Source of the DNA: an uncultured Bacteroidota bacterium
Lineage (GTDB): Bacteria; Bacteroidota; Bacteroidia; Chitinophagales; Saprospiraceae
Direction of reading: 5' to 3'
Length of the DNA: 64,000 nucleotides
Assembly (NCBI GenBank): GCA_937872515.1
Contig: CALMSX010000028.1
Coordinates: 20,380-84,379 of the forward strand
The notes under the pieces were generated by a model. It saw only the letters and a list, made by a program, of their open reading frames with translations. It searched no databases and was not told where the DNA came from. Below are positions 1 to 8,260 of the stretch, in pieces. The translations under genes and the position numbers were made by a program. The stretch's first letter is position 1. Every line of letters begins with the position of its first letter.

Positions 1-650
1 GAATCTACCACTGGAGCACAGGCATCTGCCACCATCATTTTTTTGATCAGTCCCCATAATATCAGCTGGAGTCCTCTGCCTGCATTTTCAAAATTAAAAA
101 CTCTTTGCTTTTGAATTTGGGGTAGCAGGTTGCCGGCTCGTTCAATGGGGCCAGCCACCAGCTGCGGGAAAAAAGAAACAAAAGAAAAGAATTCTATCCA
201 TGACCTGCTGGCTGTCAGCTTTTGACGGTAAACATCAATAGCGTAAGACAGCGATTGAAATGTAAAAAAACTGATACCGACCGGAAGGGCTATTTGCAGA
301 TAAATAACATCTACATTAAAACCTATTTTATTCAATGCCAGCAAAAGAGAAGAGACAAAAAATCCTGCATACTTAAAATAAGCCAACATGCTCAAATGCA
401 CCCCTAAAACGACAAGAAGGATTGGCTTTTTATAGGATGGTTTGTCTTCTATCCATTTAGCTCCCAAATAAGAGGTAAGTGATGCTATGGAAATCAAAGA
501 AAGGTAGCGCCAGTCCCACCATCCATAAAACACATAAGATGCCAATAATAAAACAGCGTTTTGCCAATAAAGCGCTTTTCGGGGCATCGACCAATAAATG
601 GCAAAAAACACCGCAAAAAAACAAAGGAAAACAAAGGAATTAAACAGCAT
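1..650 (-). CDS. MBOAT family O-acyltransferase (AlgI-like), N-terminal part, cut by window edge
   Basis: Reading the minus strand from the ATG at 650 gives 216 codons open to the window edge. The protein starts MLFNSFVFLCFFAVFFAIYW and is strongly hydrophobic with several membrane segments. It carries the AlgI/DltB-type signatures PVGISFFTFQSLSYAIDVYR (about residues 122-141) and FFPQLVAGPIER, which are typical of membrane-bound O-acyltransferases that acetylate exported polysaccharides. The catalytic histidine region lies beyond the window. AlgI-type proteins usually work with a periplasmic SGNH/AlgX-like partner; none is visible here. The substrate cannot be told. It is divergent from the Bat operon. 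Confidence 0.85.
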   Translation of the reverse strand, partial: MLFNSFVFLCFFAVFFAIYWSMPRKALYWQNAVLLLASYVFYGWWDWRYLSLISIASLTSYLGAKWIEDKPSYKKPILLVVLGVHLSMLAYFKYAGFFVSSLLLALNKIGFNVDVIYLQIALPVGISFFTFQSLSYAIDVYRQKLTASRSWIEFFSFVSFFPQLVAGPIERAGNLLPQIQKQRVFNFENAGRGLQLILWGLIKKMMVADACAPVVD

Positions 651-812
651 GGTACGAAGTTAAAACAAAAAGACCAAACCCCTTATGGTAGCAGAAAATT
701 TACCCGGTCCTGTTATCATTCAACAAAAAAGGGGACTAGCCATTGTTAAAAAAAATTAAACACAGGAAGCAGAGCGAATGAAATACGAAGACTTTCGTTA
801 ATATTGCAATAA

Positions 813-837
813 CAAGTCTTGTACAAGAGAAGACTTG
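813..837. promoter_or_regulatory. 8-bp inverted repeat upstream of moxR
   Basis: CAAGTCTT (813-820) and AAGACTTG (830-837) form a perfect inverted repeat with a 9-nt spacer, in the 267-bp divergent region between the MBOAT gene and moxR. It lies about 80 bp before the moxR ATG. No TAnnTTTG box is seen nearby. It could be an operator or an RNA hairpin in the leader; the function is inferred only from position. Confidence 0.3.
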
Positions 838-917
838 CGCCAGCATTGACACAAAAAACTGATAAAGACCACATTATCAAGTCAAAACAACCATTTCAAA
901 TTTAGCAACACGAACAA

Positions 918-1919
918 ATGCCTTTAAATCATACAGAAATAGAAGCCATTCACCAACAGGTTTACCTCGACAGTGCCTTTTTGGATGATTTGAAAACAGA
1001 AATCAGCAGGATCATTGTGGGCCAGGACGCCATGATAGATGGCTTGCTAACCGGACTGCTTACAAGGGGGCATATCTTATTAGAAGGGCTCCCAGGGCTT
1101 GCCAAGACCCTGGCCATCAAAACATTGGCCAGTACCATGAATGGCAGTTTCAGCAGGATCCAGTTCACGCCCGATTTACTGCCATCTGACGTAATAGGTA
1201 CCATGATTTACAATGCCCAGCAGCATGAATTTACCGTTCGAAAAGGTCCTGTATTTGCCAATTTTGTCCTAGCAGACGAAATTAACCGGGCTCCTGCCAA
1301 GGTGCAGAGTGCATTGCTGGAGGCCATGCAGGAAAAGCAGGTTACCATTGGCAAAGAAACCTATATTTTGGAAGAGCCATTTTTAGTACTGGCCACCCAA
1401 AATCCAATAGAACAGGAAGGCACTTATAGTTTGCCCGAAGCACAGCTCGACAGGTTTATGCTTAAAATTCATATCGGATATCCCGATAGAGAAGAAGAAA
1501 GGGTGATCATGCGTCGCAATTTGCATCCTTCCTCCATGGAAGTGATTAAGCAGGTGGTTTCATTGGAAACCATATTGAAAGCCAGAAAGACGGTTGAGCA
1601 GATTTACATGGATGAAAAAATTGAAAACTATATTCTTGACATTGTTATGGCGAGCAGGAATCCTGAAAAGATAGGGCTAAGCGACTTAAAAAACCTGATC
1701 TCCTATGGAGCTTCGCCACGAGCATCAATCAATCTGGCTTTAGCTGCCAAGGCACGAGCATTTATGCAAAGAAGGGGCTATGTGATACCAGAAGATGTCA
1801 GAACGGTATGTCAAGATGTAATGAGACATAGAATTGGACTAAGTTATGAAGCAGAGGCTGAGAGTGTAAGTCAGCAAGACATCGTATCCAGGATTATCAA
1901 TCAAATACAAGTGCCTTGA
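918..1919 (+). CDS. moxR: MoxR-type AAA+ ATPase, first gene of Bat operon
   Basis: A 333-residue AAA+ ATPase of the MoxR family, probably a cytoplasmic chaperone that acts on the vWA-domain proteins encoded downstream. Walker A GLPGLAKT is at residues 57-64 (the MoxR variant with AKT), Walker B FVLADE at 116-121, sensor 1 ATQNP at 159-163, followed by the conserved segment EQEGTYSLPEAQLDRF. Length is normal for the family. The start is the ATG at 918. The stop overlaps the TTG start of the next gene (TTGA), so translation is probably coupled. MoxR plus DUF58 plus BatA/B/D is the classic aerotolerance operon of Bacteroidetes; its exact role remains unsettled in general. Confidence 0.95.
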   Translation: MPLNHTEIEAIHQQVYLDSAFLDDLKTEISRIIVGQDAMIDGLLTGLLTRGHILLEGLPGLAKTLAIKTLASTMNGSFSRIQFTPDLLPSDVIGTMIYNAQQHEFTVRKGPVFANFVLADEINRAPAKVQSALLEAMQEKQVTIGKETYILEEPFLVLATQNPIEQEGTYSLPEAQLDRFMLKIHIGYPDREEERVIMRRNLHPSSMEVIKQVVSLETILKARKTVEQIYMDEKIENYILDIVMASRNPEKIGLSDLKNLISYGASPRASINLALAAKARAFMQRRGYVIPEDVRTVCQDVMRHRIGLSYEAEAESVSQQDIVSRIINQIQVP

Positions 1920-3199
1920 AAAAATATATAATAGTTCTGTTGATGATGTGGCAGGCTGCACCTCACCTTGTGGGCCAGCAGGATCTGTTGATGGAGATGG
2001 CAATGGAGCATTTTGGAAAGCCAGACCCTAAAAGTGTTTGGTGGTTGAAAGACCTAAAAGGGAATTTTGACCAGACCCACGAAATCAGAATGGTGCTGGC
2101 TACTGACAACACTTTGTTTAAAGGGGCCTATGAGATTTTAAGCAGCAAAGAAAAATTTTATCTGGACGGCAACTATGATGGAGAACAAATTGTATTGGTA
2201 GAATCAGATAGCCTGGGAAGGACAACGGGAATCATCAAGGGTGATATGAATGATGATATTTTATATGCAGAATGGTCGGATCCAAAAAACACGGTTCAAT
2301 TATCCGTGTATGCCGCAGCAGGAGGCATCTCCCCTTATCCATGTGGCAATATCGGTTGGGCCCACTATTTGTCGGTTAAGGGGCCTGATTCCCTCAAAAA
2401 AATATCGGTAATAAAATATGAAGACAAGGTCGCCCTTCAATTGTTTTATCCGGCAAGTTCTGTCCTCCATGAAATGGAATGTCTTGACGATGAATGCAGG
2501 CTTTTGTCGCATACTCCTCAGGATTTAGAAGACCAAACTCTTTACCAATTGGACATTGATAAAAACACCCTCATTGGGATTTTGGACACAAAGGAGACAC
2601 TTTATCAATTAAAATCTATCAAAAGTATTTATTTCGATTGCAGTACCTATATGGATTTTGATGAAAAATTCAGCCTAGTCTACCCTATTTCTGCCAGTCA
2701 AAAATTCAATACATGGATCGTAAATGAGTGGGTAGAAAAATATGGCGCAGCACGACATCATAAGCGACAACAGGGCAATTTTAGTGTCTCTGAAAGGCTA
2801 AGTCACGAAGAATATGGAAGTTTCCGCCTCGATTTTTTTAATGACAAAATCTTGAGTGGGCTCTTTACGATTCAGTCATCAAAATATGCACAAACAACTG
2901 AGATTCCGATAACGTATTGGTTTGAAAAAGAAAAATCTATTGCCATACAAGATCTTTTTCTACCGGGTATTGACGCCCTTGCTGTTATACATGAACAAGT
3001 AGACTCGATCAAAAAAATGCGTCTGGACAACGATGAATTTGCCACGTTTTCGGCTGCCGACTATCAATACATTACATGTACCACATTGGGCTTATTATGC
3101 AGAACCACGTTTAGCACGGTTTATGGACAAGACACCATCCTGCTGCCTGTGGAAGACATAAGGAAGTACTTGCGAAAAAATGCTTTGCCGATATGGTAA
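1916..3199 (+). CDS. secreted protein of unknown function inside Bat operon
   Basis: A 427-residue protein starting at a TTG that overlaps the moxR stop (TTGA); MKKYIIVLLMMWQ... is a good signal peptide ending near residue 20 (VGQQ), which supports this non-ATG start. The last third (about 225-420) has alternating beta-strand character and a segment ITYWFEKEKSIAIQDLFLPG that resembles DUF3298/RsiV-type domains; this resemblance is weak and made by eye. Its 3' end overlaps the DUF58 gene by 7 bp. It is therefore embedded in the operon between moxR and DUF58, where most Bat operons have nothing. Predicted periplasmic or outer-membrane side. Function not recognised. Confidence 0.85.
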   Translation: MKKYIIVLLMMWQAAPHLVGQQDLLMEMAMEHFGKPDPKSVWWLKDLKGNFDQTHEIRMVLATDNTLFKGAYEILSSKEKFYLDGNYDGEQIVLVESDSLGRTTGIIKGDMNDDILYAEWSDPKNTVQLSVYAAAGGISPYPCGNIGWAHYLSVKGPDSLKKISVIKYEDKVALQLFYPASSVLHEMECLDDECRLLSHTPQDLEDQTLYQLDIDKNTLIGILDTKETLYQLKSIKSIYFDCSTYMDFDEKFSLVYPISASQKFNTWIVNEWVEKYGAARHHKRQQGNFSVSERLSHEEYGSFRLDFFNDKILSGLFTIQSSKYAQTTEIPITYWFEKEKSIAIQDLFLPGIDALAVIHEQVDSIKKMRLDNDEFATFSAADYQYITCTTLGLLCRTTFSTVYGQDTILLPVEDIRKYLRKNALPIW

Positions 3200-4059
3200 C
3201 AGATACCGCTTCACTTTTGAAAAAGGTCAGAAAAATTGAAATCCTGGCCAAGGGAAAGAGCAGAGAGGTATTTGCAGGAGCCTATCATTCTGCCTTCAGG
3301 GGAAGGGGAATGACATTTAGAGAGTCAAGAGAATATCAGGCAGGGGATGATGTACGTGATATAGACTGGAATGTGACTGCACGAACAAATGTACCCCATG
3401 TAAAACAGTTTGAGGAAGAGAAGGAACTTACGGTTATGCTCCTTATTGATACCAGCGCCTCGGTATTCGTTGGGCAGGGTGACAAAAAGATTAACTATAT
3501 GGCAGAGCTTTCGTCATTGTTGGCCTACAACACAGTAAGAGAGCAAAACAAACTTGGTGCCGTTTTTTTCAGTGATAAAGTTGATCTCTACTTACGACCT
3601 GATAAAGGAAGTAAGGCTATGCTGAGGATCATCAGAGAACTGATCACTGCTCAAACCGGCAAGGGAGGTGCCGGGATAGCAGCGGCCCTACAGTTTTTGA
3701 TATCGACCCACCGCAAACGCACCTTGTGTTTTATCATCTCAGATTTTATTCAGGAAAGCTATGCGGATATATTAAATTTGGCTTCCAGGAAGCACGACGT
3801 GATTCCCATTAAAATTGTAGATCCTCTCGAGCAAATGCTGCCTTCGTCGGGTATGATACCGGTTTACGATGCAGAGCAAAATATTTTTAAATGGCTTGAT
3901 ACAGAAAGTTTAAAAAATCAAAAAAATTGGGAAAAGTATTTTGAAAAATACAACCAATACTATCAGCATACCCTTATAAAATCAGGGATCACCGGTATCG
4001 AACTTCAAAACGGAAGCGATTATCTACCGGTGCTGTTAAACTTTTTTAAAACCAGATGA
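3193..4059 (+). CDS. DUF58 domain protein (vWA-like) of Bat operon
   Basis: A 288-residue DUF58 protein. The hallmark GDDVRDIDWNVTAR is at 51-64, preceded by GMTFRESREYQ. A metal-ion-dependent adhesion-site-like motif D86-T-S88-A-S90 shows the vWA fold. There is no signal peptide or clear membrane segment, so it is probably cytoplasmic and a likely MoxR partner. It overlaps the previous gene by 7 bp, and its stop overlaps the next start (ATGA). Length is normal for this short form of the family. Confidence 0.93.
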   Translation: MVTDTASLLKKVRKIEILAKGKSREVFAGAYHSAFRGRGMTFRESREYQAGDDVRDIDWNVTARTNVPHVKQFEEEKELTVMLLIDTSASVFVGQGDKKINYMAELSSLLAYNTVREQNKLGAVFFSDKVDLYLRPDKGSKAMLRIIRELITAQTGKGGAGIAAALQFLISTHRKRTLCFIISDFIQESYADILNLASRKHDVIPIKIVDPLEQMLPSSGMIPVYDAEQNIFKWLDTESLKNQKNWEKYFEKYNQYYQHTLIKSGITGIELQNGSDYLPVLLNFFKTR

Positions 4060-4958
4060 GGACCATTAATTGCCTTTTCGCTATATTTTTTTTCACTGGC
4101 ATTGCAGAAGCCCAGGAGTTGAAATTGATGGAAGATAGTGTTGCCATTGGAGCAACCATTACTCTTCAATGGAAGACCAGCGAAGTAAAACAGGCCGACT
4201 CACTTTTGCTTGTGTGGAAAAAATGTGATGACCCAAACAAGCCGGTTCTCCAAGCAGGGCCTATTGCACAAGTCGACATAGAAGTGCTGGATGTGGATCC
4301 TGCTAAGGTAAAGGTTATTGGAGATACGATCGTATTAAAAGAGCCCTCAACCTATGAAGAGATAAAATTTCGTTTATTTGATGTAGGCAAATTTTGTCTG
4401 TGGCTGGGAGATAGTCTGGTGGAAAGTATTACAATTGTCGGCCCCCATCCAAGCAGCAGCGATCTTGAAGACATTCACCCCATCGAACCTTTTCAAAACC
4501 GATCCTATAGTTCAATTGTCTATTGGCTGTTTTTAGGTTTAATCCTGGTGGCAGGTCTTTGGTATTTTAGAAAATACTGGTTTCAAAAAAAAGAAAAAAA
4601 AGTTCAAAAAATCGATCTGCCCGGTGCCAGGGAATTGGCTTTGGATAGACTCAAGCAAGTGATGTTCGTCCTGGAAAAAGAGGGAAAAAAGGAATGGGCC
4701 GTAGATGAAATGACTCAAACCTTAAGAAATTACATCCACTTCGCTTATGCTATACAAGCTGAAGAGATGACCAGTGATGAATTGATTTCAGCCCTCAATA
4801 AATCAAATCACCCTATAGTTTATTTGGCACAGGTGAAAGAAGTATTTCAAAAAACAGATCTTTACAAGTTTGCCAAAATGCCTCTTGAAATTGAAGAGTT
4901 AAAATCTTTTGTTGGCGTGTGTATTGAATTTGTTCAAAAAAACCCTACTGTGTTATGA
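4056..4958 (+). CDS. membrane protein of Bat operon, DUF4381-like
   Basis: A 300-residue protein with a signal peptide (1-19, ending AEA), a periplasmic beta-rich domain (20-150), one transmembrane helix (about 152-171) and a cytoplasmic helical tail. The tail contains ARELALDRLK, a DEMTQTLRNYIH segment and a LYKFAKMPLEIEEL segment, which resemble the DUF4381 proteins found next to DUF58 and BatA genes. ATGA overlaps at both ends (4056-4059 and 4955-4958) suggest coupled translation and a stoichiometric complex with the DUF58 protein and BatA. No enzyme motif is visible. Confidence 0.88.
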   Translation: MRTINCLFAIFFFTGIAEAQELKLMEDSVAIGATITLQWKTSEVKQADSLLLVWKKCDDPNKPVLQAGPIAQVDIEVLDVDPAKVKVIGDTIVLKEPSTYEEIKFRLFDVGKFCLWLGDSLVESITIVGPHPSSSDLEDIHPIEPFQNRSYSSIVYWLFLGLILVAGLWYFRKYWFQKKEKKVQKIDLPGARELALDRLKQVMFVLEKEGKKEWAVDEMTQTLRNYIHFAYAIQAEEMTSDELISALNKSNHPIVYLAQVKEVFQKTDLYKFAKMPLEIEELKSFVGVCIEFVQKNPTVL

Positions 4959-5956
4959 ACTGGTTACAAGAACACTTTCAACATCCCTACCTTTTGCTTC
5001 TGTTGCTGCCCGCCTTTGGTTATTGCGGCTATGTTTGGAGGAAAATGAGGTCTGCATTACCCACTGTTCAGGTATCATCACTTCCGAGCAATCATTTTCC
5101 ATCACCATGGAAAGAAAGGTGGGTTTATCTGCCAGAATTGTTATTGGCTTTCTCCCTGCTTTGCACTATCATTGCTGCTGCAGGCCCCAGGAAACTCCAT
5201 GCTAAGGGTGTAGAAGAAGGCAGAGGGATAGACATTCTAATGACCATAGACGTTTCCAACTCTATGTTAACCCAGGATTTCGAACCCAACCGAATGGAGG
5301 TATGCAAGTCTCTTGCTGCTACCTTTGTAGAGCAGCGGATTGCCGATCGAATTGGACTGGTAACCTTTGGTGGTGCCGGAATGACCCAATGTCCCCTCAC
5401 CATTGACCACGTGGTATTGACTGAAATGATTCAACAGCTACAGGCGGGCATCCTGGGTGATGGCACAGCCATAGGCATGGGTCTTGCTACGGCTGTGAAC
5501 CGTTTAAAAGACAGTTCCTCAAAATCCAAAGTGATAATCCTGCTTACAGATGGTGCCAATAATACGGGATCCATTGCCCCTAATGATGCCGCACAACTGG
5601 CCAAAAACCTGGGAATTAAGGTATATTGTATTGGTGTAGGTAGTAACGATTTTGCCTTGGGTCCTACTCAAAAAACGATACAAGGAGAACTTATTTTTGG
5701 TTATAGAAGATCTGATCTGGATGAAGAACAACTACAATACATTGCCAATCATACCGGCGGACTCTATTTTCGGGCTGAAAATGGTCAGGAATTGGCAGGG
5801 ATATATCAAAAAATAGATGAGCTGGAAAAATCAAAAATTGAGGTAAAAGTATTTAAAAAATACACGGATTTGTATCGATATCCGGCTTTAGCTGCTGTTT
5901 TCACCTTTCTATTATCTCCCATTTTTCAATACCTGATTTTGAAGAGATGGCCATGA
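4955..5956 (+). CDS. batA: BatA, vWA-domain inner-membrane protein
   Basis: A 333-residue vWA protein anchored by N-terminal helices (about 11-27 and 58-76) and a C-terminal helix (about 309-330). The MIDAS motif is D99-V-S101-N-S103, with the later acidic site in IILLTDGANN. Length and layout match BatA of the Bacteroides aerotolerance operon, where BatA and BatB form an inner-membrane complex. It starts in the stop of the preceding gene (ATGA) and ends in the start of the next (ATGA at 5953). Confidence 0.93.
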   Translation: MNWLQEHFQHPYLLLLLLPAFGYCGYVWRKMRSALPTVQVSSLPSNHFPSPWKERWVYLPELLLAFSLLCTIIAAAGPRKLHAKGVEEGRGIDILMTIDVSNSMLTQDFEPNRMEVCKSLAATFVEQRIADRIGLVTFGGAGMTQCPLTIDHVVLTEMIQQLQAGILGDGTAIGMGLATAVNRLKDSSSKSKVIILLTDGANNTGSIAPNDAAQLAKNLGIKVYCIGVGSNDFALGPTQKTIQGELIFGYRRSDLDEEQLQYIANHTGGLYFRAENGQELAGIYQKIDELEKSKIEVKVFKKYTDLYRYPALAAVFTFLLSPIFQYLILKRWP

Positions 5957-7638
5957 TAAATTTTGAATACCCCGCGGCTTTTTTCGGTCTCATTGGTGCT
6001 CCCATTGTGTATGGCGTCCTCAGGAGTTTCCATGCCAAACAAATGAATTTTATTGAACAATGGGGCCAACTAAGGGAAGTTGCTTTGCAAAACCAACAAG
6101 AAAAATCTTCCAAAATATTCAGGTGGATGGCAGTCCTGTTTTACGCGCTGCTTTTCCTTGCCTTTGCCAATCCAAGATATGGGCAGGAAACGACCTCAAC
6201 TACCACTGAAGTAAAAGATATTTTTATTGCAATAGACCTCAGTAAAAGCATGGATGCTACAGATCTCCCCCCCTCAAGGTTGGAGGTGGCAAAAAAAAGG
6301 ATCATCCAGTTTTTGGAAGATATGAAAGGAAGTAGAATTGCGCTTGTCTTATTTGCCGGTGAATCCTACCTTGGCATGCCATTAACAACAGACTATGTGT
6401 CGGCGGTGAGTATGGTGTCTTCACTCAACACCGGTCAAATGGCAACGCAGGGTACTAATATTGGGGCAGCAGCAAAAATTGCACTGGAAGCAAAAAAAAG
6501 AATGGGACAGGGCGATGCTATTTTTTTGTTGATTACCGATGGAGAGGACCATGAAGCGGGGGCTACATCAGCAATGGAAGAGATTGCTGACAATGGTTTT
6601 GATGTATTTATTGCAGGCATTGGTACTGAGCAGGGCGGCACTATCATGGACCCAGAAGGTGTGGTGACCGACGAAGATGGGAATGTTGTAAGAACCCAGT
6701 TGAATGTTGATTTGATAAAGGAAATGGCTAAAGAATCCAATGGAACTATATTGGATGTGAATGATAAAAATTGGAGTAGTAAAGTTGATGCAGCTTTAAA
6801 GAACAATCTAAAAAGTGGCACTGTTGAACGAAAGTATCCAAGCTATAAGTCATATGCCCATGTGCCGCTCCTGTTAGCCTGTCTCGTTTTATGTGGTGGC
6901 TTTTACCTTTCGCGTATAAGTTTTTCAAAAAAGCTGATGATCCTATTAATCATTGGCTTGTCAACATCATCGAAGATAGAGGCTCAGGATCCAAAACCCT
7001 TTGTTGAAGGAAATCAGCTATATCAATCAGAAAAGTACCAGGAGGCTCAGAAGAAGTATCAAGAAGGACTTAAGACCAAGGAAGATGCCCGGGCCCGTTA
7101 CAATCTGGGCAATAGCCAGTATAAGGAAGGGAATTGGGATGAAGCCATTCAGAATTTTGAGAAAGCTACAAAAACCCTTGCCAACAAAGATCAGCAAGCC
7201 AATGCCTGGCACAATCTGGGAAATGCACATTACCAAAAAGGTCAGATGGAAGAAGCCATCGAAGCTTATAAACAGGCTTTAAGGCTTCGACCGGGCGAAA
7301 AATCAAGTGCTATTAATCTAGCCTTAGCAAAGCAACAACAGCAACAACAACAGCAGCAACAAAAAGACAAGCCAAAAAACCAGGAGCAAAAAGGGGGGCA
7401 AGGCAGTAAAGAAGAAAACAATGATCCTAACAAAAAAAGATCAGATAAGAAGTCTACTTCCGAAAATTCCATAAAAAATAATGAAGAATCGGGTGAGGCC
7501 AAAGGTCAGGGAAAAAAGGAGAGTAATTGGTCTGAAGACAAGGCCATGCTGGACCATATTGAACGAGAAGAACAAAAAGTTAGGGGGCAATATAGGCAAG
7601 GAAGTGGCAAATCTCCCAAAATAAAAAAGCCATGGTAA
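5953..7638 (+). CDS. batB: BatB-BatC in one frame: vWA domain plus periplasmic TPR domain
   Basis: An open frame of 561 codons from the ATG at 5953, which overlaps the batA stop as ATGA; an in-frame ATG at 5947 is possible but less likely. Residues 1-325 are BatB: two N-terminal helices, MIDAS D95-L-S97-K-S99, and a C-terminal helix (HVPLLLACLVLCGGFYLS). Then a second hydrophobic stretch (MILLIIGLSTSS, about 329-340) ending EAQ looks like a retained BatC signal peptide, followed by about three TPR units (FVEGNQLY..., ARYNLGNSQY..., AWHNLGNAHY...), an 11-residue glutamine run (7333-7365) and a charged low-complexity tail. BatB and BatC are normally separate. The joint lies on an A6 run (6927-6932); see findings. 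Confidence 0.88.
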   Translation: MINFEYPAAFFGLIGAPIVYGVLRSFHAKQMNFIEQWGQLREVALQNQQEKSSKIFRWMAVLFYALLFLAFANPRYGQETTSTTTEVKDIFIAIDLSKSMDATDLPPSRLEVAKKRIIQFLEDMKGSRIALVLFAGESYLGMPLTTDYVSAVSMVSSLNTGQMATQGTNIGAAAKIALEAKKRMGQGDAIFLLITDGEDHEAGATSAMEEIADNGFDVFIAGIGTEQGGTIMDPEGVVTDEDGNVVRTQLNVDLIKEMAKESNGTILDVNDKNWSSKVDAALKNNLKSGTVERKYPSYKSYAHVPLLLACLVLCGGFYLSRISFSKKLMILLIIGLSTSSKIEAQDPKPFVEGNQLYQSEKYQEAQKKYQEGLKTKEDARARYNLGNSQYKEGNWDEAIQNFEKATKTLANKDQQANAWHNLGNAHYQKGQMEEAIEAYKQALRLRPGEKSSAINLALAKQQQQQQQQQQKDKPKNQEQKGGQGSKEENNDPNKKRSDKKSTSENSIKNNEESGEAKGQGKKESNWSEDKAMLDHIEREEQKVRGQYRQGSGKSPKIKKPW

Positions 7639-7684
7639 CAAAACTTTAAAATTTTCCGTTAAACGAAAATGCAAAACATAGTGT

Positions 7685-7692
7685 TATTTTTG
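7685..7692 (+). promoter_or_regulatory. possible promoter -7 box before the truncated batD paralogue
   Basis: TATTTTTG at 7685-7692 matches the Bacteroidetes -7 consensus TAnnTTTG exactly and lies in the only sizeable gap (104 bp) of the Bat operon, 50 bp before the ATG at 7743. No good TTG -33 element is seen at the right distance, so this internal promoter is only tentative. Confidence 0.35.
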
Positions 7693-7742
7693 TGTGCTTC
7701 CGGTCTGGAAGCTTATATCCTTAAACATTAAAATAGTAGAAG

Positions 7743-8252
7743 ATGAAAAACCTCATGTTATTGTTCTTTTTGCTGCCGATGTGGATGACAGCCCAGGTTT
7801 CCAGCTTTTCAGTTGAAGTGGACCGGGATAGTGTATTATTTGGCAATGTAATCAAAGTCACCTACGTGCTAAAAAATGTTGATGGCAAATTTGAAGCTCC
7901 TTCCTTCAGTAATTTTTCACTGATTTCAGGACCCAATACCAGTTCATCTATGTATTCCATCAATGGAAATACCACAAAAACAACTACATATACCTACTTT
8001 ATTAAGCCCTTAAAAGAAGGACAGTGTTTTATTGAAGAAGCCTATCTGATCCATAGAACAGATGAGGAAAAAAACATGACGGCAGATGCCATAAAAATCA
8101 AGGTCATGCCCAATCCTGAGGGAATCATTGAGGACGCGCCACAAGGCAATTCACAACAGTTGTTTTTTTCATGGCCAATGGAAACAGACCAGGGGACGCC
8201 AATTGAAAAAGAAGCTCCTGCCAAGCCTAAGAGAAAGGTTAAACGCATTTAA
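7743..8252 (+). CDS. short BatD paralogue (first BatD domain only)
   Basis: A 169-residue protein with a signal peptide (MKNLMLLFFLLPMWMTAQ) followed by one beta-rich domain that aligns by eye with the first domain of the full BatD next door: both contain a Y/FVLxNxxGK segment, PSF, SGP and SINGxxT...TY. It ends with a basic, proline/lysine-rich tail (KEAPAKPKRKVKRI) instead of further BatD domains and has no C-terminal membrane anchor, so it should be a soluble periplasmic protein. It lies 8 bp upstream of batD. The natural stop and the unique tail argue for a real short gene, not a truncation by a frameshift. Confidence 0.8.
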   Translation: MKNLMLLFFLLPMWMTAQVSSFSVEVDRDSVLFGNVIKVTYVLKNVDGKFEAPSFSNFSLISGPNTSSSMYSINGNTTKTTTYTYFIKPLKEGQCFIEEAYLIHRTDEEKNMTADAIKIKVMPNPEGIIEDAPQGNSQQLFFSWPMETDQGTPIEKEAPAKPKRKVKRI

Positions 8253-8260
8253 TTACTGCC

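Noticed and set aside
222..749. Short plus-strand reading frames of about 60 codons at 222-407 and 561-749
   Set aside because: They are antisense to the MBOAT gene or its leader, with Lys/Gln-rich composition and no homology; shadow frames.
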